Made by a program: the position numbers and the translations under genes | Notes under the pieces: model-generated | What the model saw: the letters and a program-made list of their open reading frames with translations, nothing else | The model's database searches: none | Told to the model about the DNA's origin: nothing | Shown here: positions 11,345-22,184 of the stretch, piece by piece | How positions within the stretch are numbered: position 1 is the stretch's first letter | Layout: every line of letters begins with the position of its first letter | DNA from: Calliphora vicina | Lineage: Eukaryota; Arthropoda; Insecta; Diptera; Calliphoridae | NCBI RefSeq assembly: GCF_958450345.1 | Contig: NC_088782.1 | Location: 66,182,501 to 66,246,500 of the forward strand | Reading direction: 5' to 3' | Length of the DNA: 64,000 bases

Positions 11345-11925
11345 CCGTTTGAATTTAAGCGATGGCTTAGGTTATGCTAGTTTTGAGGATTCGATCGATT
11401 GCGGCTGTTTGGTGTACACTCGAAAAATTTCACAAGAAAAAGGTAGCGTGGTCAAATCATACGAATTTGTGGCCAATTTCTGACACGTCCGCGAGAGAAA
11501 TCCGAATCGTTCATGCAGAATTTTCATATATATAAAGGCTAAAACTATAAAATTTTCTTGTTCGGTAATTCTATATCGATGTTGTACAAATTCTACTAAT
11601 TTAGTTCATAAATCCTAAGAACGAGGTGACATAGGACTGGCTATCAGTTGAATATATGGTGGATTATGGAGGCCTTGTGCACAAACTAGACATAAATTTT
11701 GGATGGCATGGTCTATGGGGGATCAGGAATTTCTCCGTGTATACTATGGATGATGGGTGACCTCCAAGTACGACTATCGTTAAGGTTTTTCTTCCAAATG
11801 CTGAAGAGTTTTGCCGAAGACTTTACCGGTGATACTAGCAGGTTCTGGTCAGTGAAAAAGTTGTGCATTTCTTCTAGATAACCATTCGACCGTGTCGTTA
11901 TTCTTCATCTGGTTAGAGAGAGACT
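11345..11925 (-). pseudogene. Non-LTR reverse transcriptase relic, 3' end (copy 2 of 2)
   Basis: The minus strand at 11880-11765 encodes YLEEMHNFFTDQNLL then VSPVKSSAKLFSIWKK, the post-catalytic reverse transcriptase segment of Jockey-like LINEs. The 3' tail (KILHERFGFLSRTCQKL) runs down to about 11345, where it abuts mariner copy A. The same block is present at 7660-8215. The catalytic aspartates and the thumb are missing, and a stop follows GEIPDPP. I call it a dead fragment. Jockey-like is preferred, but the fragment is too short to fix the clade. Confidence 0.62.
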
Positions 11926-11944
11926 GAACTCTAGAACTCAGCTA

Positions 11945-12364
11945 GTGGCTGTCTCGGAGATGGTTTTTCGGAACATTGAATGCTTTTGGAAGACCATTGA
12001 AGGCGTGGTCGGTGAACTCTCTGAAGAACTGTCAGACTTCTATCTTTTGGTTGATGTTAGGTTAGAGACTTTGTTTTGGAGACAATTGTACTCCAACTGC
12101 AATATGGGTAACACACCAGGTCTCCAGAACGCAATCGATGATGAGAACATCGATGGTGCAGATGTTTTAATTGCTTCTGTTCTTGCGATTGCGGTGAAGC
12201 AGATGAGTTTCGTCACACTTGATCACAAATTTGATAGACGAAGTCAAAACAACATGGCCGCCACAGGCTGTCAACATCGATTAGCCGTAATTGGAAAACA
12301 CTTTGTACATTTTTTAAGTTATCATAACTTTAGAACTCATTTGGAATATAAAAATGTTGTTTAA
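11945..12364 (+). other. Unrecognised 139-codon open frame
   Basis: An ATG-initiated frame of 139 codons on the plus strand, in DNA that is GC-richer than its flanks. The predicted product has no motif I recognise, no signal peptide and no obvious membrane segment. It sits just beyond the end of the minus-strand LINE relic, so it is more likely an accidental frame in decayed transposon DNA than a gene. I see no supporting splice or promoter context. Confidence 0.2.
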
Positions 12365-13690
12365 CTTCAACAATTACAATACAGTTGTCTATTTTTTGTA
12401 AAAAAAAAGTAATAGAAATAAATATCTTCTTTTTGGAGTTCATTTGGAGCAAATCGTAATTGTTCTACATAGTTAATCAATGTTTAGTACCAGAACAGAA
12501 ATTTCCGAAATGATATATTATAATGAAACAAACAAAATAGTCAGTGGATAACAGGAGTAATATATTTTCCGAAACTTGTTGATGATGAATTAAGATCCAA
12601 AACTACACCGCATAAAAAAGCAACATCAAAACCGTTTCTTCAAACTTCGTTTACCTTTAACATCCAAAGGATGTTGCAACACAATTAAGGATACATCAAT
12701 ATGTTTGCATACATTTTATAAAATACTCGTAAAAAATAAAGAAGAAACAAACAACATTCACTCCCCATAAAACAAGCATTGAAAATTATTTAAGATTTGC
12801 ATAAAATTGTAAAAATTGCAATGATTATTATGTACGTATGAGTAGAAACTAATTTCTAAGAAATTTACTACGGGGGCATGCAACAGCAACACAACAGCAA
12901 TACAACAACGAAACAACAAGAAACAAAATTAATTAGATAATTGTGGTGCAAACTACACATGTTGATACACCAGGGTGTGTAACCAGCGAAAAGTTGTGTT
13001 GTACACTAATTACCTTGCATCCTTGTTAAATGAAATTAAAAATAAAAAAAAGTAAAAACAAACAAAAAACTAAACAAATACATGACGAGTAATACAAGGT
13101 AAAACATTTTTTTTTAAATTCAATATTATACCACCACAAAAATGTGCAAACTAATCTGCAATTTATAATGAATTTTTTTAGTTTGCTGCGATTTTGTTGT
13201 AGATGTGTTGCATCTACTTGTACATAATTGTCAGGTACATTTGTAGGCATACATTGGCTCAAAGTGTTGTATTCTGTTGTACAAATATACATATTTTAAA
13301 TTTGGTTTGTAATTGCTTTCTTGGTAATTATTATTAGAACGATTAAAGCTGTTGTTAGGTTGTGCTTTGCAGATATTTGACACCGTCCTGTTTATTCAAA
13401 ATTAAGAAACAATAAAAAAATGTTCAGTTAAAATATGGAACTCAAAACAAGTGTTAAATTTATTAACAATTAAATTAAAGAAAATCTGTCGTTTTATGAA
13501 AGAAATTTGCCATTGAATCTAAATCAACATATGCAGCAGCGACAACCAGCATCGTCCCTGAAACCATCGATTTCATCCCATATGCAGAACAGTAATGGCC
13601 TAAAATGCAAAATAATTGAGAATAATCCGATTTATGCAGCATAAAAAAACACCGTCGTCTCTTGGATTTTTGACATTAAACTAACAAGCA
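12365..13690. other. AT-rich stretch without recognised gene
   Basis: The DNA is A/T-rich with ACAACA-type simple tracts near 12.89-12.93 kb. The open frame on the minus strand at 13.03-13.29 kb ends in a run of hydrophobic residues encoded by A/T-rich DNA. I see no evidence that it is a gene. Confidence 0.5.
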
Positions 13691-13699
13691 ATTGATACA

Positions 13700-16140
13700 A
13701 AGTTCTGCCAAAATATCACACTAGACCAATAGCTTGAGGTTCAAGGTTTTGGGAGTTTGAGTTCTATAATAACTACGTTCCGCCAGTAGAATTTAACGCA
13801 AAGGAAAGGACCAGAAAATTGCAATGATGGCCAATAAATTTAAGAATCCAACATCTGCATCCTGAATTTCTAACTGCGCTACCATACTGTGCAACTTGGC
13901 AAACGATAGTCTCTGTAGGTCCAGACCACTTATCCATATCGTCCTAAAGTGCCATCAACCGAATCATCCATGGATATTGGCCCCAACGGTGATGACACTT
14001 GCTGATGTCAAAATACCTCGGCGAGCGGGGAGTTGAAAACCTGACAATATTCTGGAACATCGGTTCCAGCCTGGCAGTTGGTGCAGAGCTTCTTGGTGGC
14101 TATGGTTTAGACCCAAATCGCGGGTAGAACGCAAGCTCGGTGTGTAGTTGCATTTTAACTGGGTGCCGTGACCCATATAACGGAAGGAGTTCTATGAACC
14201 AAGGGGTTGACTTCGAATTGCTACTCATGTATGGCAATTTGTCAACACACGTATTGTTTCGGCCCTGTGTTAAGAGCACCGTGAGTTTAGGCCTATGCGG
14301 CAGGTACTCACGTAAAACCTGGATACATCTGTCACCTGGCATGTTTGGACATCTTGGTGAAGCTCCACACCTTGATATTATGCCTCAAGAGAATATATGG
14401 AGTGAAACCGGGGTCCTTAATTTATTTAAATTCTCGGCTAACTATCACTTTGGTGAGCACACTGTGACTGTGGTTAAAACCCAAAACGGGTAGAAAATCG
14501 TTGGTTAAAATACTGATATTTGAGCTAGTGAAATTTCGGGATAGTGACATTTCGGTGCAGTTAACCGAAACTTCAGGGCCATTAATAGTAGCGTAGTTGG
14601 CTTAATGCTCAGGAAACGTATTGGAGTGGTGGAATTCGTGATATACTGATCATTGGGCTTGGTTTTCTGTCGAGGTCTATTGTGTGTGGTGTTAGAAATA
14701 TACACTTTGACTTTTATCGGCCGGGAGCTTTTGAAGTCAGAGACCATATATCGGACTGTTTTACCAGGCCGAATATTTCGGCTTCGATAATTGTCCCGGG
14801 CTTTGCTGATTGCTAGCTAGCTATGATGGCAGGCATTAGATAGTCTCTCGAACAAGGGGTTTGTGCATTGATCTGTGGGGATACTGGTGTCATAGGTTGC
14901 ACAGAACCTAAATTTGGTAAGTATAACTGGCCAGAATCTTATCTGGTATTATGAAAAATCAGTGGACCCAGGACTTTTCCTGACTCATTTGTTGGTGAGG
15001 TTCCTTTAGAGATCACACAGTGGCTGTGGTTTAAAACCCAACGCGAGTATAAGATTGTCTGTTAAGTGATTGATGTTTGTTATAGTGGCGAATTTAGGAC
15101 AACTAAATACATCTTACTAGGTGCTGTTGCCGATACAACATCGATTGCAATTAGCTCAGTGCTTGAGAAATATTTTGGAGTGGTGATTGGCCCTTTCCGC
15201 TGATAGGGCCTTTGTCTATGTCCGGTGTTAGAAGCATTGTTTAGTTAAGCCTACGTGGCAGGAAACCACATTAATATTAGACACTTGAGGAGCCGCAGAA
15301 CAAAAGGTACTTTTTAGATTTTTTTTTTACAAATTTTTTTTTTGGTATTTTTATAATATTTGGGTTGAAATCTTCTAGAAAAAATCAATTTCCCAAAATT
15401 TTTAAATTTTCAAAAAAGTACCTTTTGTTCTACGGCTCCTCACTTAGACTCCCTTGTCATGAAGACAACTTAGGCTCCTATCATTATTCCACCAGCAGAG
15501 GTCATGTAAAAGAGAGGTATTTGGGGTCCTAGACTTGTTCAAGACATTCAGCCACTTCACACTCTTCCGCTATATACAGCAGTTCACAGTGCACAAAAAC
15601 ATGAAGATACGGATCGTAAAATATCTGAGTGCTCGCCATCGTTTAAATTACACGCGACTGAGCGATAATCAAATAGGCCATTATGCCTATCGTCACATGT
15701 AGCAAAGAATATTGATACTCTCTCCTTCCCCAGCTGAGCCATTAACTACCGATTTAGCTCTGAAGGCCATTACCACTCAGATTAAGTAGGAGTTGAGAAA
15801 GGCGATCAACAACATGAAGAGAGCGATAGTGAAATATCTAAATGCCTCCATTCTTTCGTAGAGTTTAGGGACAAATAACCTCTTAACGGTATATTTAAAC
15901 AAGGAGTCAGATATGCCACAGTCACAACTACTCTGCTCGGTGACTCTTTCACAGAGTTCTCTCTAGTCAGTTCTCCCAGTATCTAAGAGTTTTGCCATCT
16001 CTAATGTAAACTGTACCTTAAAAATAGTATTTCAATCTGAGCTAGAACTTTACAGCTCCTGCTTTAAGACCTCATAGCTACAGTACCATGTCATTTAGCC
16101 AGCTAGACCGACCGCTACTTTCGTTTTTCCCTGAAACTAC
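13700..16140. repeat. GC-richer degenerate repeat block
   Basis: This block is visibly less A/T-rich than its flanks and contains diverged direct repeats. The landmark GGCTATGGTTTAGACCCAAAT at about 14098 recurs as GACTGTGGTTAAAACCCAAAA (about 14466) and GGCTGTGGTTTAAAACCCAAC (about 15024). A second landmark (TCGGCCCTGTGTTAAGAGCA, about 14259) has relatives near 14680 and 15210. Later, CGTAAAATATCTGAGTGCTCGCCATC (15617) resembles AGTGAAATATCTAAATGCCTCCATT (15828). Open frames (14140-14493 plus, 14100-14342 minus) are not recognisable. I read this as an old, multiply repeated mobile or satellite-like sequence. No function is assigned. Confidence 0.5.
15287..15441. mobile_element. Foldback MITE, 155 bp, GAGGAGCCG ends
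   Basis: GAGGAGCCGCAGAACAAAAG, continuing GTACTTTTT, starts at 15287. Its near-exact inverted copy, read from the right end, is GAGGAGCCGTAGAACAAAAG continuing GTACTTTTTT and ending at 15441, with one mismatch over about 29 bp. The interior is A/T only. ACTT flanks both sides (15283-15286 and 15442-15445), a plausible 4-bp target duplication. It has no coding capacity. It lies inside the degenerate repeat block and is therefore younger than it. Confidence 0.82.
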
Positions 16141-17570
16141 ATACTACATGTTTTTCGGTGTTGCAGTTGTAGTACGCATGTAGGATGACAACTTTTTTAA
16201 GCCAACCAAGCCATCACACATTCAAGCATCTCACTTGTCTGTCATTAGCACTTTTGCGTAAGTGCATACGGTATATTACTTGCAAGTTGCAACGTAAATA
16301 AGTACTCGTGCATTCACTTGCAGTCAGAGGAAATATGTCAACCCATTTGAGTTGAGCAATGATATGATGCAATGGAAGATGAGAGGAGAAGAATAGAGGA
16401 GATCAGCAGCGAAGCATCATTTCCAACTCATCAAAATGATTTATATTTGATAAATCGTTTTGCTATGCTGCATTTGCTGTGTAAATGTTTGTGAAATAGA
16501 CATGCGACACATAATTTTCATTTAATGAAAGAATAAAGAAACAAACCAAAAAAAATACTGAATTTAAATCGAAGTAAACAAAAAAACGTGAAATGAAATG
16601 AAAAATCTTGTACACTTTGGGTGGTAAAACATGAAAATTGCACTTACAACACTATAAAATACAACTGTAGCAGCAACAAAAAAAACTACATATGAGTATT
16701 TACACTCTATTCTTACAACATCATAAATATACTTTGCCACAAACTCGCACAAACTGTGGCTGCTACAAATGCCAGTGCTTATACTCACATTTCATTTTGA
16801 TTGCCATAATCTACATTTCACTTCACTCTTGCAATTCTCTTAAAGAGGTGGAAGCAGCAACTTTATCCCATCCAGAGGAATTTTTCTATACGAAAATTCA
16901 TTCCTTTCCTTAAATGAAGAAGAAGAATGAAACTGTTTGTGTCATTGTATGACATTTCGCAATGTTGCATTTTGCATGCAAGTATTTTGTGTAAATAAAT
17001 TGTATTTATGGTTTGTGTCTTACTGTGCTCTGCCCGGCCCTGATCTGGTAAACTGGGGCTGTGGTGCTCGCTCTGCTTTTGTCACATCCAACATTTGTAG
17101 TCGGTCGCTGTGTAAGGAAATTATTAATTATGGTGGCACATCTTATCCGGAGCATTAAGCATGTGTTAAACTTGTAAATGGAAATGTTTAAATGCGCTGA
17201 AGAACTTGTCACATTAATTTTATTATGTGAATTATTGTTATTTTCTTTACTTGTATGTATGTATTTATGTATGTAGTTTTATTGCAGCAGTTTTCTTTGG
17301 CATGATTTTACTTAAGCGACAATAAATAGTGTGACACCAAAGTATTAAATATATTATTCCAGAATGTATGACTATATTTGAGTTGTTTAACATCAAGTCA
17401 TCCATCTCAAATGAGCAGAGGATTACATTGGTTTTTAATTTATCACTTGGCAAAAGTAATTGATTTCAATACTACAGAGGCTTTAGAAAGTCCCGGACTT
17501 GCTTTTATTCTTTATAATAACATAATTTTTTATTTGGTCATTCATCTATAAATCGAGATCCTGGAAGAGG
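16141..17570. other. No recognised gene
   Basis: Mostly A/T-rich DNA. A short GC-richer island near 17.02-17.15 kb lies in open frames on both strands (16937-17158 plus, 17006-17212 minus), neither of which resembles a known protein. An undetected host exon cannot be excluded there, but I see no supporting splice-site context. Confidence 0.45.
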
Positions 17571-17921
17571 TACGAGGGCAGGTCATTAAATACGAGGGCA
17601 GGTCATTAATGACATGACTTTTTGAATTACCGGCCTCCTAACTAAAAGGACATCACTGTTCCTGTCAGTCAAATCTTGAACAAGCTGTGCCATTTAGTTT
17701 GACAGGCATTGATAGCAGTCTACCGATTGACTTGAGAACAAATGGAAAAAAGTGAATTTCGTGTGCTCACCACTAAGCATTATTTTTTGCGGAAAAAAGC
17801 ATCACACAAACCAAGGCTAAGCTTGATAAATACTATGGGAACTCTGCACCATCTATTTCAATAGTAAACAATTAAGAAAGTATGGTCGGTCAAGCCCGAT
17901 AATACCACACACCAAGTGGGG

Positions 17922-18200
17922 TAACCCTTCGTTACTCGCAACTGATCTGGTTGATACAGGCAGACATTTTTTTATTGTAAATTTTTTTAATCACCCTAAA
18001 TTTTGTTATTTTTTGATAAAATAATATTTTTACTGCAATTTTTTTTGTATTACTCTTTTAAATACATTGCATTTAATATTGTTTTTATGTTTTCGAAATA
18101 AAAATCGAAGAGATTATTTTCAAACGCCCTTTTTATGGATATCAATTTGATACATTGCGACTAGTCTCGATTGAAAATGATTGCGACTAACGGAGGGTTA
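17922..18200. mobile_element. piggyBac-like MITE, 279 bp
   Basis: The ends are TAACCCTTCGTTACTCGCAA (17922) and, read inverted from 18200, TAACCCTCCGTTAGTCGCAA, matching at 18 of 20 positions. The interior is A/T-rich and non-coding. The right side gives GGGTTAATAA, so a TTAA target plus CCC-type ends fits a piggyBac-like non-autonomous element. On the left the tetranucleotide is GTAA, one change from TTAA. It lies inside the mini-me-like repeat; some host sequence beside it is also missing, so the insertion is not perfectly clean. Confidence 0.65.
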
Positions 18201-18361
18201 ATAATTTATATTCGTGAGTGATTTTCGGAAGTGGGCCTTATATGGGAGCTATGGCCAATTATGAACCGATCACCATAAAATTAGGTCGTGTAATTTATGT
18301 CTATATGAAAGTTATTTATGATGAATTTTGTATACCAACATTTTTAAGAGATTTATGCTCG

Positions 18362-19286
18362 TTTGAAGCTGGAGTCCCCCAAGGCAGTATCCTGGGACCT
18401 TTTTTATATATGATATATTCGTCTGATATGCCAACTAACAATCGCACTCATACATCAACATTTGCTGATGATACTGCTATTCTAAGCATTCATGAAAACC
18501 CTCAACAAGCGTCTCGTTACTTACAAAACCACATATTTGAATTAGATAAATGGTTAAAACAATGGAAAATTAAAGTCAAGGAGCGAAAATGTACACACAT
18601 AACATTTACATTGCGTAGAGAATCATGCCCCCCTATTCATATCAATAACCAAACAATAATTCAACAATCGGAAGTGAAATACCTCGGAATACATCTCGAT
18701 CGTCGCCTTACATGGAAAAGTCATATAGATGCAAAGTTGACTCAAATGAAATTTAAATCAATTCAAATTAATTGGCTTATTGGCAGAAACTCTACGCTTA
18801 GTTTAGATTGTAAACTTCTACTTTATAACATGATCATAAAACCGATATGGTGTTATGGCATACAGTTATGGGGCACGCCTCAGCGTCAAATGTAGAAAAG
18901 ATCCAAAGACGCCAAAACAAGTTTCTAAGAATGATTACAGTTACCCCCTGGTATATCAAAAACGCGAATATACACAAACATCTAAACGTGCCCATTGTAA
19001 AAACTGAAATATCGAAAAATGTACAAAAATATTTAAATAAACTTGAAATTCACCCAAACCCGCTGGCCCGCAACATATTAGATAACCGTGGCCACACTCG
19101 ATTAAGAAGGAGGGACACAGCAGACCTAATCTAGAAGGAAGAATGCCAATTTAACCAAAACAACCATGAATACAAAATTTTTTCGTCCGGCACTGGCTGG
19201 ACTAATTAAATAATAATTATTAGCTATAAGATTTGAACCACTTATTGTTAGTTCATTAAATAATGAAGATACAATAAATAAATGAT
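18362..19286 (+). pseudogene. Young 5'-truncated Jockey LINE with one frameshift
   Basis: This plus-strand copy starts within the reverse transcriptase at EAGVPQGSILGPF and includes the catalytic FADD box. It runs through the C terminus (RRRDTADLI, stop at 19132-19134) and a short 3' UTR ending CAATAAATAAATGATAAA. Its encoded protein differs from the intact element at 59.4 kb by only scattered residues. One base is missing at about 18877 (CACGCC versus CACGGCC in the intact copy). This shifts the frame and makes the first frame end in TPQRQM, while the rest is open in the next frame (18847-19134). The upstream 18218-18361 part of the first frame is mini-me DNA read through by chance. Confidence 0.93.
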
Positions 19287-20321
19287 AAATTAAACATTTA
19301 TGACCGATAAAGTCCAATTTCGGGAGTACATTTGTATGGCGTCTAGGTGAAATAATGGACCGATTTCAGCCAGATTCAATAGGCTTGGTCCTTGGGCCGA
19401 AATATCTTCAAAATTGCGACCTGTACTCTGCGTACAGCCAGACGGACGGACAAACATGGGCGTTACAAACATCTACACAAACGCATTATAACCGCTATGG
19501 TTGTGTAGGGTATAAAAAGTGGTTTACTGCATTTCGTTGTGGCCGTACTAGCAAGGAAGATACCAAACGTTCTGTACGCCCAGTTGAGGTCTCTACACAA
19601 ATGAGGTCTCCAAAACAATTGAAAAAATTCACGATATAGTGTTGGCCATAGACATCTCGCATGACTCGCATGGTTACTTTTTTTAATGATCACTTGCGAA
19701 AGTTTCCGCAAGATGGTTGCCGTGTTTTCTCACAACTTCGCAGGAGTGTTTGGCGTTGTTCAACAGCATAATGGAAAAGTTTTTGCTCCGTTTCGTAACC
19801 GTGTACGAAACATGGAGCCACCACAATACAACAAAGACCAAACAACAGTCAAAACAGTGGGTTTCTCGGGTTGTATCGGCGCCAAAGAAGGCCAAGATGG
19901 TTCTATCAGCAAATAAAGTCATGGCGACAGTTTTTTGTCATTCAAAAGGGTAAGGCAAATATTAGCCAACTTATTTGGTCGATTTAGTGAGGATTTGGGG
20001 GAAAAACTACCACATTTGGCCAAGAAAAAGTTATTTTTCACCAGGACAAGGGTGCAAATTCCATGGCAAAAATCCATGAATTAGGCTACGAATTGTTCCC
20101 TCATCATGACTACTTTTTTTCCAAACCTGAAGATATGGCTCGGCAGATAGAGATTTGACTCCAACAATGAAATCATCTCACAAACAAATACGTCTTTTGA
20201 TGACCACGACAAATCTTATTTTTTGGAAGGGATAAAAAAAATTGAGAAACGTTGGACAAAGTGTACAGAGCTCAAAGGAGACTATGTTGAAAAATAAAAA
20301 ACTTATTGACTCACACTCGCA

Positions 20322-20990
20322 TATTTTCATATAAAATTTTCGGCTGCATAACTCAACTCCTTGGTAATCGGTATCAAAATAATGCTTTTTTGTATCATAC
20401 TTTATCTGTTGAATATTTGAAATTGTTAGAGAAGAGTTAGTGTTTAAATAACCATTAAAGCGTCGATTCCCACGATCTTAGGTTATGTTAAAAAAAAGGA
20501 TCTAACAGTTAGTGTGTGTATTTTACAAAATACATAGTGACTTATCATAAATTTATAGTTTTCTTATCATAGACGGCTTTCATAGGCACAGTTTAATCAT
20601 ATTTTGATCTTTATAGTAAATTTTCTTCAAGTCCTTTAAATTTCAAATAAAAAAATTACACAAAACGTTTAAGCCGTGATAGTTCATTATCGAGGAAGTG
20701 AAACGTTTTCTCCTGTTTTTCACCACATCACAAAATATCTTAAAATTTTCATTACGAAATATCTAATATCATTATGACCTGTAGTAAAACCTAATTAGGG
20801 TTTCCACATGACACTTCCATTTCCTGTTGCCTAATGATTTACACAAGGTTTTATAAAGTATACATCATATAGTATTATTCCACAATATGTGTGTGTCTCG
20901 TATAAAGTACAGTATTGCCAATTAGACCAAAAACGACATGTCCATTGAACAAGAAAGTAATAGCTGGGCGGCCATAGTTAGAGCAAATTC
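20322..20990. other. AT-rich stretch without recognised gene
   Basis: A/T-rich DNA between the mariner right end and the next transposase relic. I see no coding frame of note. Confidence 0.5.
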
Positions 20991-21002
20991 ATCCTAAGTA
21001 AT

Positions 21003-21680
21003 GAAGCACATTTTCACCACAATGGCTAATAGGTAAAATTTGCATTTCAGGTTCAGATAACCCACATATGATTTGTGAGAATTTTGTGCTGAAGGCATCA
21101 TTGGACAATACTTCTTCGAGAATGAGGCTGATCAAGCAGTGACTGTAACTGGTTCTCGATATCGCGACATTAATAACAGAGTTCTTTCTGACTCTGATTT
21201 GAATATGTGATAAGAATTGGCCCTCTAGGTCGTTATATTTAACATTATTGTATTTATCTTTATGGGGTTATTTGAAGTCAAAAGTCAATGCCCAACAAGC
21301 CCATAACCATAGAGTAACATAGAGCGGAAACTAGAAAAAAACTCAAATAAAAAAATTACTCAAAATAATCACACATGCGAGTGTTGTTATTGTTTTCACA
21401 TGTTTTTTTTTTACTAATACATTCTCACCACTTAGGTTTTTGACAACTGAGTTAGGTCTTTGACAGGAGAGTTTCCGCTCTATGTCTATTCTCTATGCCC
21501 ATAACCACCTGTGCAATGAAGGCGAAAGTCAGCGGTGCATCAACGAAATTTATACACATTTATGCAAAATGTCCATGAAAAATTTCGACATGCCTATCAG
21601 GCATGGTATTATTTGGCCACAATTGTATGGTTGTCATTCAAGCACTTTTGGTGATCTATCTTGATTTCTTCACCCACCCC
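21003..21680 (+). pseudogene. Tc1/IS630-type DDE transposase relic
   Basis: Plus-strand fragments follow the family order. HFHHNG is at about 21009-21026. EGIIGQYFFENEADQAVTVT with GSRYRDI is at 21090-21180, the conserved stretch between the first and second catalytic residues. KNWPSRS, LWGYLKSKVNAQQAHNH is at about 21217-21305, the region after the third catalytic residue. After the insertion, CINEIYTHLCKMSMKNFDM follows at 21535-21597. The hAT-type MITE at 21308-21497 splits it just after QAHN. Stops and missing segments show it was already decaying. The catalytic aspartate segments (VxDE, QQDGA) are not visible. Confidence 0.72.
21308..21497. mobile_element. hAT-type MITE, CATAGAG family, copy 1
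   Basis: The element is 190 bp. The left end reads CATAGAGTAACATAGAGCGG, AAACT. The right end reads inverted as CATAGAGAATAGACATAGAG, CGGAAACT. A perfect 8-bp duplication CCCATAAC flanks it (21300-21307 and 21498-21505), the length expected for hAT transposition. The interior is A-rich then T-rich and non-coding. The second copy at 54.3 kb is very similar throughout (for example TACTCAAAATAATCACACAT, CGAGTGTTG). It interrupts a transposase relic, which dates it after that element. Confidence 0.92.
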
Positions 21681-21861
21681 GAATAACTTACAATCGCCAC
21701 ATCATTGCTAAGTATAAGATTTTTCATTCTAACATTCATTCTAAACTGCGCGTAAACTGCAACTATCACCACGAAGTTTTCAGTAACACTCTATCTCCTA
21801 TTCCGACTGTAAGCACCCAAAAACTGTTTAGGGATCAACTTTGAAAGCCTCTTTATCTCTT

Positions 21862-22071
21862 TAACTCATGACACTGCAATCACGAACACATTGCGAAGTA
21901 GGAACAGAGTTCACAAAGCGCTACACTGCGGTTACAGTAGCAAGAAAGTGGAATGAAATGATATATGAACGAATCGTAGAAGAGGAAATAGTCTTTAAGA
22001 AAATTTATGACCACTCTTTTAGAATACTACGTGAGGTACGCGGTGTTAAAATCGATCAACTCTGGTAATGA
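21862..22071 (+). other. Unrecognised small open frame
   Basis: A 66-codon plus-strand frame (MTLQSRTHCEVGTEFTKRY...) that starts at 21868 and ends at a TAA near 22068. The composition is ordinary and no domain is recognised. It follows the transposase relic and may be decayed mobile DNA. Confidence 0.2.
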
Positions 22072-22184
22072 AAACTTTCTTCAACTTGTAATGTATACAA
22101 ATATGGACAGATTTCAGTGAGAATAACTTTGTAATAAATCATGTGGTAAGGAAAAAAAACATCTGTTTACTTCTCTTGGTAATT

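Larger units (their letters stand above)
17868..19514 (+). mobile_element. Mini-me/DINE-1-like repeat inside the mariner, itself interrupted twice
   Basis: The left part (17868-17921) starts ACAATTAAGAAAGTATGGTC, GGTCAAGCCCGA. The middle part is 18201-18361 (TTTATATTCGTGAGTGATTTT). The right part is 19287-19514, ending TTGTGTAGGGTATA. All three match, in order, the uninterrupted copies at 30.2, 37.2 and 56.3 kb. Two foreign pieces split it: an inverted-repeat element at 17922-18200 and a Jockey LINE at 18362-19286. About 130 bp of repeat sequence that should lie at the LINE junction is missing (compare about 56604-56734). The (GTCC) core is reduced to GACGGACGGAC. Confidence 0.87.
17571..20321 (+). 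mobile_element. Mariner (cecropia-type) relic, split by a nested insertion
   Basis: The left end is TACGAGGGCAGGTCATTAA at 17571, tandemly repeated at 17591. The right end reads inverted as TGCGAGTGTGAGTCAATAA, ending at 20321. The transposase starts at ATG 17742 (MEKSEFRVLTTKHYF) and is cut after ...SISIVK near 17868. It resumes at about 19515 as KWFTAFRCGRTSKED (open to 19639), then continues as FVTVYETWSHHNTTK (about 19785-19830) and ends KKIEKRWTKC, KGDYVEK with a stop at 20295-20297. The usual first catalytic aspartate (VDETW) is tyrosine here (VYETW), and there are several frameshifts. The copy is dead, independent of the insertion. Confidence 0.88.

Noticed and set aside
17020..17160. 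GC-richer island in open frames on both strands, considered as a host exon
   Set aside because: No recognisable protein, and no clear splice sites or neighbouring exon; left as unassigned.
18218..18361. First 48 codons of a 225-codon frame at 18.2 kb
   Set aside because: This part is mini-me-like repeat; the real reverse transcriptase homology starts at about 18362. Not a novel fusion gene.
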